A DNA stretch of 64,000 bases. It comes from Rhizobium brockwellii (GTDB lineage Bacteria > Pseudomonadota > Alphaproteobacteria > Rhizobiales > Rhizobiaceae). Position numbers and translations under genes: made by a program. Positions 8,823-18,490 of this stretch are shown here, piece after piece. The notes under the pieces are model-generated. The model ran no database searches and had not been told where the DNA came from. It was given only the letters and a program-made list of their open reading frames with translations. The stretch is from contig NZ_CP053439.1 in the NCBI RefSeq assembly GCF_000769405.2, positions 2,480,001 through 2,544,000 of the forward strand. The letters are read 5' to 3'. How positions within the stretch are numbered: position 1 is the stretch's first letter; every line of letters begins with the position of its first letter.

Positions 8823-9509
8823 TCACAAAAGGCGGAGCGCCGCACGCCCCCAACGAAGCCATCCTGCCGCATAATGCGCAGCGCACGCACACGTCCCCAG
8901 GATCGCGATGTGATGCAGGAAGAACCCGATCGTGGACTCCTGGAAGTCCCAGAAATCGATCGATGGCCGGGCAATGAGCCTGTCTCCGATTCCCATGACG
9001 AACAGGCTGTGGATGCCCCACGCCGCTATTGCGCTCGCGGCTACGCGAAGGGAAGCGGTCCTGATCGGGTTTGGGGCACCGACCCGCAGCAATCTGCCTA
9101 TGACCGCCATGATCATCGACCAGTGGAGGCCGAGATGGGCGGCTGCGAGGATGAACACCCAATAGGCCGCAAGGATGTGAATTTCGCGCGCCGTCGGCCG
9201 GCCGCTGACGGGAAGGAAAGCAAACACGCTGCGCGATATCAGCAGACTGGTCACCAGCAAAGCTGATATCGCCAAGGCGATCGAGATATTCGAAGCAATT
9301 GTCAGAAAGCTCCGCTTGCCGCGCTCCACCTTCGGAAGCCTCGCCCACCACCGCCTGTTGAAGACGTTGTGCGATAGGAGAAGGATGAACATGCTGGTGC
9401 CGATCAGCTCATGCGAGGTGTTGTCGAGCCACCAGTAGGCGAGCGCGGCCAAGAGCAGCCCAGCGGCGGTGAAGTCAAGCACGAGGCGGATCACGAAAAA
9501 AGGACTCAC
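8823..9509 (-). CDS. DUF4405-type membrane protein, probable b-type cytochrome
   Basis: 228 residues with six predicted membrane helices. Histidines lie in the helices at positions 33, 47, 111, 125, 129, 167, 199, 200 and 212, the pattern expected for haem b ligation across a bundle as in cytochrome b561-like and DUF4405 proteins. HELIGTSMFILLLSH and EIHILAAYWVF are the family-like segments. It follows the cytochrome P460 gene on the same strand (stop to start 33 bp), so it may pass electrons between that periplasmic haem protein and the quinone pool. The electron-transfer role is inference. Confidence 0.75.
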   Translation of the reverse strand: MSPFFVIRLVLDFTAAGLLLAALAYWWLDNTSHELIGTSMFILLLSHNVFNRRWWARLPKVERGKRSFLTIASNISIALAISALLVTSLLISRSVFAFLPVSGRPTAREIHILAAYWVFILAAAHLGLHWSMIMAVIGRLLRVGAPNPIRTASLRVAASAIAAWGIHSLFVMGIGDRLIARPSIDFWDFQESTIGFFLHHIAILGTCACAAHYAAGWLRWGRAALRLL

Positions 9510-9542
9510 GATGCGACGCCCTCGCCGGAGATTCGATCCGGC

Positions 9543-10025
9543 CTAGTCAATGACGGCTCCGTCAAACTCCTTGAGAGCGTCGAGCGTGTAGAGGAAGTCT
9601 TCGTCGGCCCTGGACGAATGACAGGATTGGCATCGCGCCGTATTCTCGGCCATGTTGACGCCGCCTTCAGGCTTGAACCATTGGAACTGCCAGTCGCCAG
9701 TGCGACGGTCTTCGTCATAATCGCTGCCCCAGCCGGAACCCTTTTCCATGACGAAGGTGCGATAGATTTCCCCATCACGGTAATCGACCAGCACGAAGTG
9801 CGTACCGTCTGGAACGGGCTGCCCATTCTTCACAGCCTCGATCGCTTCGTTCGTCGTCATGATGTGTTCGGTCACGTTGCCGCGCCTGACGGTCGTGTAA
9901 TGGACAAGGCCCGCCAATTCGGGCAGCGTCGTCCGGTTCGGTTCGGCATCGACGTTCCAGCCGACCAGAACTACGGCGCCGGCCATGGCAAAGAGAATGG
10001 AAATGCGCTTGATGAGATGACGCAT
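9543..10025 (-). CDS. Cytochrome P460 family protein, exported
   Basis: 160 residues from ATG 10025. A signal-anchor (residues 5-23) is followed by the P460 domain, with FVMEKGSGWGSDY (Lys95 lies where P460 proteins form the haem-lysine cross-link) and RRTGDWQFQWF. A c-type haem motif CQSCH (Cys132, Cys135, His136) lies near the end. P460 proteins oxidise hydroxylamine or act as c'-beta gas-binding cytochromes; which applies here cannot be read from sequence. It is periplasmic. It lies between the CMD gene and the DUF4405 gene on one strand. Confidence 0.82.
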   Translation of the reverse strand: MRHLIKRISILFAMAGAVVLVGWNVDAEPNRTTLPELAGLVHYTTVRRGNVTEHIMTTNEAIEAVKNGQPVPDGTHFVLVDYRDGEIYRTFVMEKGSGWGSDYDEDRRTGDWQFQWFKPEGGVNMAENTARCQSCHSSRADEDFLYTLDALKEFDGAVID

Positions 10026-10096
10026 GGATGTCTTTTCCTGGTTTTGTGCGGAACATTCGGGCGACCGGCTTCGGCAAAAGCGGCAGGCCAATCGCC

Positions 10097-10522
10097 TCAT
10101 TCACGTCCGAAGACGTCCTTAGCGACGGCAACGGCCGAGACCGCATTCGTCCAGCCGGCGTAGAAGGCAAGGTGGGTGATCGTCTCGATCAGCTCGTCCT
10201 CGGACACACCGTTCTGGCGGGCCATGGCTAGATGGGATCTGAGCTGGTCGGGCCGGTTCATTGCGATCAGCGCGGCAACGGTCACCAGGCTGCGATCCCG
10301 CTTCGACAACTGCGGGCGCTCCCATATGTCGCCATAAAGGACGTCGTCGGTCAGTTCAGCCAGCTTCGGCGCGGTCGCACCCATCAGTTGCTGGGCGCGC
10401 GAACGCCGGGACTTGTCGTCGCCTTCGGCCGGTGCCTGAGCGCTGACGACGCCCGGCAGAACAGCCAGCATCATGCTGGCGGACAGCATCAAGTTTCCCA
10501 ACAGTTGTTTCATGGTCTTCAC
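10097..10522 (-). CDS. Exported carboxymuconolactone decarboxylase-family protein
   Basis: 141 residues. A cleavable signal peptide (about residues 1-28, ending VVSAQA) precedes an all-helical CMD domain. The signature is SLVTVAALIAMNRPDQLRSH and ETITHLAFYAGWTNAVSA. The CxxC of AhpD-type peroxidases is absent, so it belongs with the PcaC-like branch. Export of this family to the periplasm is less common and fits its neighbours, a secreted hydrolase upstream and an exported cytochrome downstream. The spacing to both neighbours is short, so one transcript is likely. The substrate is unknown. Confidence 0.85.
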   Translation of the reverse strand: MKTMKQLLGNLMLSASMMLAVLPGVVSAQAPAEGDDKSRRSRAQQLMGATAPKLAELTDDVLYGDIWERPQLSKRDRSLVTVAALIAMNRPDQLRSHLAMARQNGVSEDELIETITHLAFYAGWTNAVSAVAVAKDVFGRE

Positions 10523-10538
10523 CTCATAATTTCCGAGA

Positions 10539-11627
10539 TCAGTCGAGCTTCTTCTCGCTAAGGAAAGCCGAGACCAGGTCGGCGATCTCTACGTTGTTCA
10601 GGTCGGAGAACGCGAAGTGGGTGTTGCCGCGGATGCCGATCTCGGGAAGGTGCACGACGGTGACATCACCGCCATGCTTGTTCACCGTATCGCGCCACAG
10701 GCGGGCCATTGCCAGGCGTACCCGCCAGCTGTCCTGCGCCGGCATCGTCGTCGGCTGGTCTGGGATGTTGTCGCCGTAATAGATGACGATCGGGATCTTC
10801 GTCAGTTTGATAAAGTCATCCATCGGTACCCGCACGCCCTTCAGCGTGTCGAAGGCGCTCGGCATATCGGCGGGCACATCGCCTGCCGGGAACACGAAGC
10901 TGCTGCCGGGTTCGAAGGCGACGATGGCTTTAACCTTGTCGCTCTTGATGGCCGTCAGCCAGCCCGGTCCGCCGCCCTGCGAGTGAGTGAAAAGAATGCC
11001 GGGACCGATTTTCTCGAACAGCTTTGCCACCGCATTCGACACAACGTCCATATCGAACGGCCCGGTGTTCGGCGTCATCGCGCGGAAGTACTGGTTCAGC
11101 GCTTCCGGATCACGGGAGAATTGCACGCCGTCGAAATAGTTCGGCCAGATGCCGACGCGAAACTGGTTGAACCAGAGCTGCTCGTCCGCTGTCGGCTTCA
11201 CCACCGTCTCGGCCATGCTCCGCCCGGCGCCGCCCCGGCGCGGCTGGTCGACGAGATAGGTGGAGAAACCTCGACGCAGGAAGATATTCTGGAAGCCTTC
11301 GCGGCCGCCGGGCGTCGTCTCCCAGGTCTTGGAGAATTGTCCGGCACCGTGCCACATCACGATCGGATACTGACGCGGGTTTGCCGGCACCTGATAGAAG
11401 GCAAAGGCATGATCGCCGTGATAGGTCTGCCCTGAGGGATCGAGAGGTTTCAGCGGATCGAAGGTTCCGGGCGCCGTCGTGCTGGTTCCCCCGACGGCAA
11501 AGCTGCCCTGCTCCTGGATGACCAATGGCTCGGGCTTTACCGCATCGGCAGCCGTCGCCAATGGCGCGGCAAGCTGCGCTGAGGCAAGCAGCAATGCGGC
11601 CAGGGTGTTGGACAATCCATATCGCAT
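10539..11627 (-). CDS. Secreted alpha/beta hydrolase
   Basis: 362 residues with a cleavable signal peptide (about 1-27, ending ATAADA). The alpha/beta hydrolase core shows IVMWHGAGQFSKTW (oxyanion region), the nucleophile elbow THSQGGG with Ser216, and a C-terminal GNTHFAFSD with the likely catalytic histidine. Similar proteins act as periplasmic esterases; the substrate is not readable. It is the first gene of a probable four-gene minus-strand operon (hydrolase, CMD, P460, DUF4405); its stop is 16 bp from the CMD start. The LysR gene upstream on the same strand may control the group. Confidence 0.85.
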   Translation of the reverse strand: MRYGLSNTLAALLLASAQLAAPLATAADAVKPEPLVIQEQGSFAVGGTSTTAPGTFDPLKPLDPSGQTYHGDHAFAFYQVPANPRQYPIVMWHGAGQFSKTWETTPGGREGFQNIFLRRGFSTYLVDQPRRGGAGRSMAETVVKPTADEQLWFNQFRVGIWPNYFDGVQFSRDPEALNQYFRAMTPNTGPFDMDVVSNAVAKLFEKIGPGILFTHSQGGGPGWLTAIKSDKVKAIVAFEPGSSFVFPAGDVPADMPSAFDTLKGVRVPMDDFIKLTKIPIVIYYGDNIPDQPTTMPAQDSWRVRLAMARLWRDTVNKHGGDVTVVHLPEIGIRGNTHFAFSDLNNVEIADLVSAFLSEKKLD

Positions 11628-11768
11628 GTCGGCTTCTCGCTTCGATTCAGATGGCGAGAAGGTAACGGCATCGGACCGAAAGGATTAGACGCCTCGGACA
11701 GCTAGGGTCTATTAGGCCGACTAATTAATCACAAGCTGTTGATAAGCCGTGATGGAATAAAATCGGCA

Positions 11769-12668
11769 CTACTTTCCTCTATAGCGGAGCGCATCGACGA
11801 ACAGGGTGAACGCCGGAGATGCATGCCGCCTGTTCGGATAGTAGAGATGGTATCCTGGGAAAGGCTGGCACCAGTCCTTGAGAACCCGGATCAGGCGCCC
11901 GTCTTCAATGTACGACTGAACCTGGTCCTCAGGCATGTAGGCCAGCCCCAGCCCGTCCAGCACGGCGCCGATCCGCATGGCGATGTTGTTGAACACCGTC
12001 TGGCCCTCGACACGAACGCGCAGTTCACGTCCATCCTTCTCGAACTCCCAGGGATATATCGTTCCGTGCGTCGGCAGCCGCATGTTGATGCAGTTGTGCG
12101 CCGTCAGATCCTGAGGGACATCAGGGCGCGGATGGCGCTCGAAATAGGCGGGCGCTCCGACGACCGCCATGCAAATCTCGGGGCCGATCCGGATCGCGAT
12201 CATGTCCTTTGCCAAATGCTCGCCGAGCCGGATGCCGGCGTCGTAACGCTCGGCGACGATGTCGGTCAGGCCATAGTCGACGATCACCTCGACATTGATA
12301 TCGGGATGATCAGGAAGAAACCGCGCCAATGCCGGGGCGAGAACGGAAATCGCCGGATGCTCGCCTGCCGTGATGCGAATGGTGCCCGCGGGCCGCTCGC
12401 GCATTTCGCTCAGGGCGGCGATCTCGAACTGGATTTCTTCAAATCTCGGTCCGACCCGTTCCAGCAGTCGTTCTCCTGCCTGGGTCGGCGACACGCTTCT
12501 GGTCGTGCGGGTCAAAAGGCGAAGCCCGAGCTTCTCTTCGAGACCGCGCACCGTCTGGCTCAACGCCGATTGCGACACGCCGAGCTTGGCGGCCGCCCGG
12601 GTAAAGCTCCGCTCCCTGGCGACGGTGAGAAAGGCCGCGAGTTCGTTGAAATTGTTGTCCTGGGGCAT
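11769..12668 (-). CDS. LysR-family transcriptional regulator
   Basis: 299 residues, the normal length. The N-terminal winged helix-turn-helix spans residues 5-65 (FTRAAAKLGVSQSALSQTVR). A substrate-binding domain of the PBP2_CrgA-like type follows (GTIRITAGEHPAI, then DYGLTDIVAERYDAGIRLGE). It is divergent from the aldo/keto reductase gene with 156 bp between the starts. That is the usual arrangement in which a LysR protein controls its divergent neighbour, and it may also control the hydrolase operon. The inducer is unknown. Confidence 0.92.
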   Translation of the reverse strand: MPQDNNFNELAAFLTVARERSFTRAAAKLGVSQSALSQTVRGLEEKLGLRLLTRTTRSVSPTQAGERLLERVGPRFEEIQFEIAALSEMRERPAGTIRITAGEHPAISVLAPALARFLPDHPDINVEVIVDYGLTDIVAERYDAGIRLGEHLAKDMIAIRIGPEICMAVVGAPAYFERHPRPDVPQDLTAHNCINMRLPTHGTIYPWEFEKDGRELRVRVEGQTVFNNIAMRIGAVLDGLGLAYMPEDQVQSYIEDGRLIRVLKDWCQPFPGYHLYYPNRRHASPAFTLFVDALRYRGK

Positions 12669-12734
12669 TCATTAGTCCGTCTTATAGGTTCATGCGCATT
12701 ACAGCATCTAATCGAAAGCTGACACGAGGACTAA

Positions 12735-13915
<1,181 letters not shown>

Positions 13916-15100
13916 TCACCCACGCAGAAACTGCGACCCTTTGTCGAACCCCAGCCCCGGAAAGATCTTCCCGGTCAAATCATCGGCGCTTACATCGAAC
14001 TGCCGGTAGAGCATCGCCGCGGCGAGCTCGCGCAAGTCGGCGGTCGGCATGAGGTCGCGGTCGTCGAGCAGTTGGCCGTCGCCGATGCCCGGCCAACGGC
14101 CGAGGATGCGGCCGCCGTTGATGGTGCCGCCTGATAGCAGCGCGCAGCCGCCGGTGCCGTGGTCGGTGCCGGCTGAGCCGTTCTGACGCACAGTGCGGCC
14201 GAACTCGGTCATGGCAAGCACCACCGTCTTTGCCCAGATCTCAGGCCCGAGCGTGGTCTTCAACGTATTGATCGCCTGCGAAAGGTCCTGCACCGGCCGC
14301 TTGAACTGGCCGGCCTGGCCGATATGCGTGTCCCAGCCTGATATCGAGAAGCTGGCGATGCGGTAATCGCCCTTCAGCATGTTGGCCGCGAGCGCCGCCA
14401 CATCGGCGATCTTTGCGCCGCGCTGGCCCTCCGGCTCGATGATCATCGAGGCGCTATTGGCCCGCGTCGCCTCGGCAAGCGCCTCGGCGAACCGCGGATC
14501 GCCGGCATAGAGCCGCGCCAGGAACTGCATCTCGTCACGCGCCGGCGCCAGATTGGAATCCGACGCCCAGACATCGACATTGTTGGGTCCGGAGAGGATC
14601 AGCTCCGTCGAAGTGTTGATGTCGATCGCCTTGCGCGCATCCGAGCGCGGAATGACGGCGAGCGCCCGGTTCAGCCAGCCGGTCTTTTCCTCGGCGACAT
14701 GCTCGCCGCCGGATTCCAGCATGTCCTGCCCGTCGAAATGGCTGCGCTGGTCGCGGTAGGGCGTCGACACCGCGTGCACGAAGGCAAGCTCGCGGCTCTT
14801 CCACAGCGGCATCAGCTCTGCGGCAGCCGGATTGAGGCCGAAATGGCCATCTAGATCGAGAAGTCCGGTATCGGGCGTCAGCGCCAGTGTCGGCCTAAGC
14901 GCCGCAAAGCCGGCATCGCCATAGGGCTGCACCAGATCCAGCCCGTCCATCGCGCCGCGCAGCACGATGGTGACGAAACGCTTGTCACCCGGCATCGCCG
15001 CGAAAGTGACCGGCGTGAAGGCGGGGGCAGCGGCAAGACAGCAGGCAGAGGTCAGAAAGCCGCGGCGGGACAGCGAAATCCGGTTCATGGGCAGCGTCAT
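13916..15100 (-). CDS. DUF1501 family protein, Tat-exported
   Basis: 394 residues. The start ATG 15100 follows AGGAGG with 7 bp spacing. The N-terminus has a twin-arginine signal (SRRGFL, Arg12-Arg13) and an Ala-rich h-region, so export as a folded protein is expected. The body has the DUF1501 pattern: RGAMDGLDLVQPYGD, STPYRDQRSHFDGQDMLESG, and TEFGRTVRQNGSAGTDHGTG, in a fold related to sulfatases and alkaline phosphatases. DUF1501 genes usually sit beside DUF1800 genes, as here, with the DUF1800 gene upstream on the same strand. The function of the pair has not been settled. Confidence 0.9.
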   Translation of the reverse strand: MTLPMNRISLSRRGFLTSACCLAAAPAFTPVTFAAMPGDKRFVTIVLRGAMDGLDLVQPYGDAGFAALRPTLALTPDTGLLDLDGHFGLNPAAAELMPLWKSRELAFVHAVSTPYRDQRSHFDGQDMLESGGEHVAEEKTGWLNRALAVIPRSDARKAIDINTSTELILSGPNNVDVWASDSNLAPARDEMQFLARLYAGDPRFAEALAEATRANSASMIIEPEGQRGAKIADVAALAANMLKGDYRIASFSISGWDTHIGQAGQFKRPVQDLSQAINTLKTTLGPEIWAKTVVLAMTEFGRTVRQNGSAGTDHGTGGCALLSGGTINGGRILGRWPGIGDGQLLDDRDLMPTADLRELAAAMLYRQFDVSADDLTGKIFPGLGFDKGSQFLRG

Positions 15101-15116
15101 TGGCGGGCCTCCTAAG

Positions 15117-15180
15117 CAGGTTCCGGAAAAGTGTCCGACGGTTTTCCAGCCAGAACCTGCGACAAAACAAAGGAGCTAAG
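15117..15180. repeat. Rhizobial intergenic repeat (GCGGTTTTnC type), copy 1
   Basis: The segment carries GGAAAAGTGTCCGACGGTTT followed by the downstream arm ACAAAACAAAGGAGCTAAG. The same architecture is found at about 16753-16850 and 58396-58480. It lies between the DUF1800 and DUF1501 genes. Confidence 0.5.
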
Positions 15181-15214
15181 CAGACGAAGCGTTGGCTTGC
15201 CAACGAAAGTCTGC

Positions 15215-16726
15215 TCAGCGGCGATTGAATTCGGGCGATGCCAGCACCAGCGTCAACCCGCTGATCTTGTTCGGCGCCTGCGACACCACGCGGATCGTCT
15301 CGTCTCGGGCGGCATCGGCAAGCGTCGACTTCAGGAATTCGCGCGGATCCTCATCCCGGCCGAACTGGGCTGCGGCCCGCCTTGCCCAGGCCAGCCGCTC
15401 GGCGAGCTGGCTGCCGGTGATCCAGGCGGAGAAGCCTTCCTCGAAACCGGCCGGACTCGGCGGCAGCCAGGTCGGCTGGCCCATGCGCCTGAGTGCCCCC
15501 TGCCCCAGCGCCCGCGCCGTCTGGAAGGCTTTGAGGCGCTTCTCCCTTGCCTCGCCGGCGGGATCGGTCGTCACCGGCGATCCAGCCATGCCAGGCGTAT
15601 TCGCCGCCATGTCGCCCTCGTCCGTGCCCTGCTGGTTGGCCGCCAGGAAACTGCCGACAACGCCGTTGACCGGTCCCGCATTCAACGCCCTCAGGCCGGT
15701 GACGACATAGTCGAAAGGCTGGCGCGCCTTGGCGCCCTCGTCGCGCCAGGCGGCGGGATGGTCGAGCATGGCGGTGTAGACGGCGGTCAGGTCGCCATCC
15801 GTTTTCTTCCAGGCTTCGGCCATTTCGGACACCATCCCCTCATCGGGCTGGTCGGCGATGAAATGCACCGCCAGCTTGCGGCTGATATGCGCCGCCGTCT
15901 TCGGATGGAGGGCGAGATCGTCGAGCATGTCGAGATAATCGTCGCGCGAGCGCCTGCGCCCGCCATAACTGACGCCGAGCACCTCATGTGTCCCGGGCTC
16001 CGAAATATTCGGCCGGAACGCGATGTCCATCTCCTTGCGGTCGATGGTGAGCCCCGTCAGCACCATGGCTGCCGCCGTGACGTCCGCTTGACTATAGCCG
16101 CTGCCGGCGCCGAGCGTGTGCAGTTCCAGCAGTTCGCGGCCGAGATTTTCATTGAGCCCCTTGTTGCGCTTGATGCCGCCGGCCGAATCCGGCCCGAGCG
16201 AATCCGCCTGGTCGAGATAGATCAGCATGGCCGGATGGGCGGTGGCATTGCGCAAGAGATCGCCGAACGTGCCTGATATGAACGGCCGGATCGCCTCGGC
16301 CTCGTAGAGCGGCACGATGAGGCGCATCGGCAGGCTCTTATTGGCGCTGGTGGAGAAGTGATCGGTCCAGAAGGTGGAAAGCCGCTCGTAGAAGCCGTAC
16401 GGCGACAGCACCGCCTGCATCAGCCGCAGGTTCGCATCGTGCTGGAACTGCTGCTGCACTTGCTGCTGCACGCCCTTGCGCATCTCGCGCTGCGTCGTAT
16501 CGTCGGTCACCGTCTTGGCGTCCTGCCGGATCTGCTGCAACTGCTCCTGCAGGCTGAGAATTGCCTGGTGGCGCATGTCGGGGCCGCCAAGGGGAAAGTC
16601 CGGCGTTGCCGCCGCCCCCATGCGCAGCTGGCCGATGAGATCGTCCTTGCTGCTCGGCGGCGCCTCGCCCGGCCGGAAACCATAGCCGAACCGGATCGCC
16701 GCCATGGTCGGGAAAGACAGGCTCAT
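15215..16726 (-). CDS. DUF1800 family protein
   Basis: 503 residues. It has the DUF1800 pattern: an N-terminal helical region (MAAIRFGYGFRPGE), then YERLSTFWTDHFSTSANK, GGIKRNKGLNENLGRELLEL and HTLGAGSGYSQADVTAAAMV, a haem-peroxidase-unrelated helical fold of unknown function. No clear signal peptide is present. The middle has a glutamine-rich stretch (KGVQQQVQQQFQ). It pairs with the Tat-exported DUF1501 gene 114 bp downstream, which is the usual genomic partner. The joint function is unproven. Confidence 0.9.
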   Translation of the reverse strand: MSLSFPTMAAIRFGYGFRPGEAPPSSKDDLIGQLRMGAAATPDFPLGGPDMRHQAILSLQEQLQQIRQDAKTVTDDTTQREMRKGVQQQVQQQFQHDANLRLMQAVLSPYGFYERLSTFWTDHFSTSANKSLPMRLIVPLYEAEAIRPFISGTFGDLLRNATAHPAMLIYLDQADSLGPDSAGGIKRNKGLNENLGRELLELHTLGAGSGYSQADVTAAAMVLTGLTIDRKEMDIAFRPNISEPGTHEVLGVSYGGRRRSRDDYLDMLDDLALHPKTAAHISRKLAVHFIADQPDEGMVSEMAEAWKKTDGDLTAVYTAMLDHPAAWRDEGAKARQPFDYVVTGLRALNAGPVNGVVGSFLAANQQGTDEGDMAANTPGMAGSPVTTDPAGEAREKRLKAFQTARALGQGALRRMGQPTWLPPSPAGFEEGFSAWITGSQLAERLAWARRAAAQFGRDEDPREFLKSTLADAARDETIRVVSQAPNKISGLTLVLASPEFNRR

Positions 16727-16752
16727 GGCCGTTCACCTCATGATCACCGCTA

Positions 16753-16850
16753 AAGCAATTCCAGCAAAAGTGCGTCGCGGTTTTGCGTCCGGAAATGCGT
16801 CAAACAAACGTCAGAGCATTTCCGTGACTCGGAAATGCTTGAGCTGACAG
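16753..16850. repeat. Rhizobial intergenic repeat (GCGGTTTTnC type), copy 2
   Basis: Contains GCAAAAGTGCGTCGCGGTTT and GCGTCCGGAAATGCGTCAAA, followed by a hairpin of AGCATTTCCG and CGGAAATGCT. It is related to the copies at 15117-15180 and 58396-58480. Confidence 0.6.
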
Positions 16851-16937
16851 GCTGCCAGCCGATTGCGACGCCAATCTGTAGGAAATGTGGCGATATCTAG
16901 ACATGGACGATTTGTAATCTATTGAAAAGGCTAAAGT

Positions 16938-17285
16938 TTATGCACGGAAGATGAAGGATGCCCCGATTGCGATCAGGGCGAAGCCAATCGCATGGTTCCA
17001 GGTCAGGTTCTCGCCGAGCCAGAAGATCGAGAAGCCGGCAAAGACGATCAGCGTGATCACCTCCTGCATCGTCTTCAGCTGCGCCGTCGTATAGACCGCC
17101 GAACCGATACGGTTGGCCGGCACCGCCAGGCAATATTCGAAGAAGGCGATACCCCAACTGACCAGAATGGCGAGGAAGATCGCGCTGCTCTTGTGCTTGA
17201 GATGCCCGTACCAGGCAAAGGTCATGAAGATGTTGGAGGCAAACAGCATGACGACGGGCCAGAGGGCGGCGGGAGAAAATGGCAT
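16938..17285 (-). CDS. DUF486 (DMT-superfamily-like) membrane protein
   Basis: 115 residues with four predicted membrane helices, the normal size for DUF486. The conserved segments are FMTFAWYGHLK, GIAFFEYCLAVPANRIGS and KTMQEVITLIVFAGFS. The family resembles half-size drug/metabolite transporters (EmaE-like) and may work as a dimer, but no substrate is established. It stands alone. Its upstream region faces the RDD gene, so the two genes are divergent. Confidence 0.88.
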   Translation of the reverse strand: MPFSPAALWPVVMLFASNIFMTFAWYGHLKHKSSAIFLAILVSWGIAFFEYCLAVPANRIGSAVYTTAQLKTMQEVITLIVFAGFSIFWLGENLTWNHAIGFALIAIGASFIFRA

Positions 17286-17577
17286 GGAGTCACTCGGGCT
17301 TTGGAGGGAACGGTGTATCCGGCGAGATGCCGGCGGGCCTTAACTAGCACGCCGCCATTCGACGGCAAGTCCCGGGAACGGTTGCGACCTTACGCCACTG
17401 AGACGATGCGGATACCAGGCAGCTCGCGCGGCGGTTCGCCTTCCCAGCACAGAGATTGCATCGGAACCGGACTCGCGGGAGCGCGACGCTTCTGTGACAA
17501 ATGCCGCGCATTTTTCCACTTAATGTTGAAACGAATCAACCTGCGGGACTAGGTTGCGCGGATACCTAGGGGGCGAC

Positions 17578-18411
17578 ATGGACACGACACCGCAGATACC
17601 GCAATACGCTACTTTGCCTTCCCGCCACTTCTGGCGACGCGCCGTGGCCTGTATCGTCGACATCATCTTCTTTCAGGCTGTCATTCTCATAGCCGTTTAC
17701 TGCATTTCAACAGTTATTCCTCTGGACTTCCGTTTTGCCGGCTGGAGTTACACACAGTGCGGCGTGGAGGTGTCGGATCAGCTTGCAAAGCGAATTGACG
17801 CCGGATGGCCGTTGAAACCGGGGGAAGTTCGCATTAGACAGATCTGCGAAGTCAGCCAAATCGGTTCGGAAAAGCAAAGATACCTGCAGACGGGCGTCTC
17901 CAATCAAAGAGACAACTGGACATCGGCCCGGTGGCTGACCATCCCTGTCGACGCGGACGGCAAGCCGGTGATCGGAACCGTGTCCGTATACCCCATCGTG
18001 ATCTCCGGCATCGTCAACATTGCACTTCTTGCGTTGGCTTTTGCGTATTTTTCCGCAAATGGCCGCCGCACGATCGGAAAAAAGCTGCTGGGCCTGAGAG
18101 TCCAATCCGTCGATGGTAAAAACCCCGGCCTTGGCACCGAGTTTAGACGAGAGATCCTGAAATTCAGCCCGTATCTGCTTTTCATCGCTGCCGATTTCGC
18201 GTTTTCGCTGTTTCCGATCTTTCCCACGGAAGACTTCGACGCGTTGCTCCGCATGTCCCGCGACGGATACACACTTTTGGACAGCGGTGCCGCAATGTTC
18301 GACATCGTCCTGGGTATCGCTGCCCTGATTTGGTGGTTCTTGCCCCTCATCTTCTGGCGAGGACAGACCTTTTACGATCGCATCTGCGCCTGCAAAGTGG
18401 TGAAGAGTTGA
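17578..18411 (+). CDS. RDD family membrane protein
   Basis: 277 residues from ATG 17578 with TAGGGGG just upstream; a start at 17554 is less likely. The RDD hallmark is present: Arg and Asp in the first helix region (FWRRAVACIVDIIFFQAV), then NGRRTIGKKLLGLRVQSVDG and the last helix with YDRICACKVVKS. About four membrane helices flank a periplasmic loop of some 95 residues after the first helix, longer than in most family members. Some RDD proteins are cation antiporters, but the function here is unknown. Confidence 0.82.
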   Translation: MDTTPQIPQYATLPSRHFWRRAVACIVDIIFFQAVILIAVYCISTVIPLDFRFAGWSYTQCGVEVSDQLAKRIDAGWPLKPGEVRIRQICEVSQIGSEKQRYLQTGVSNQRDNWTSARWLTIPVDADGKPVIGTVSVYPIVISGIVNIALLALAFAYFSANGRRTIGKKLLGLRVQSVDGKNPGLGTEFRREILKFSPYLLFIAADFAFSLFPIFPTEDFDALLRMSRDGYTLLDSGAAMFDIVLGIAALIWWFLPLIFWRGQTFYDRICACKVVKS

Positions 18412-18490
18412 AAGGCTCTGTAGCCTGGGCGACAGGGCACAAGTAAAGGCCGGCGACAAATGCCGCCGGCCTCTTAAACCGCAGGCAGCG

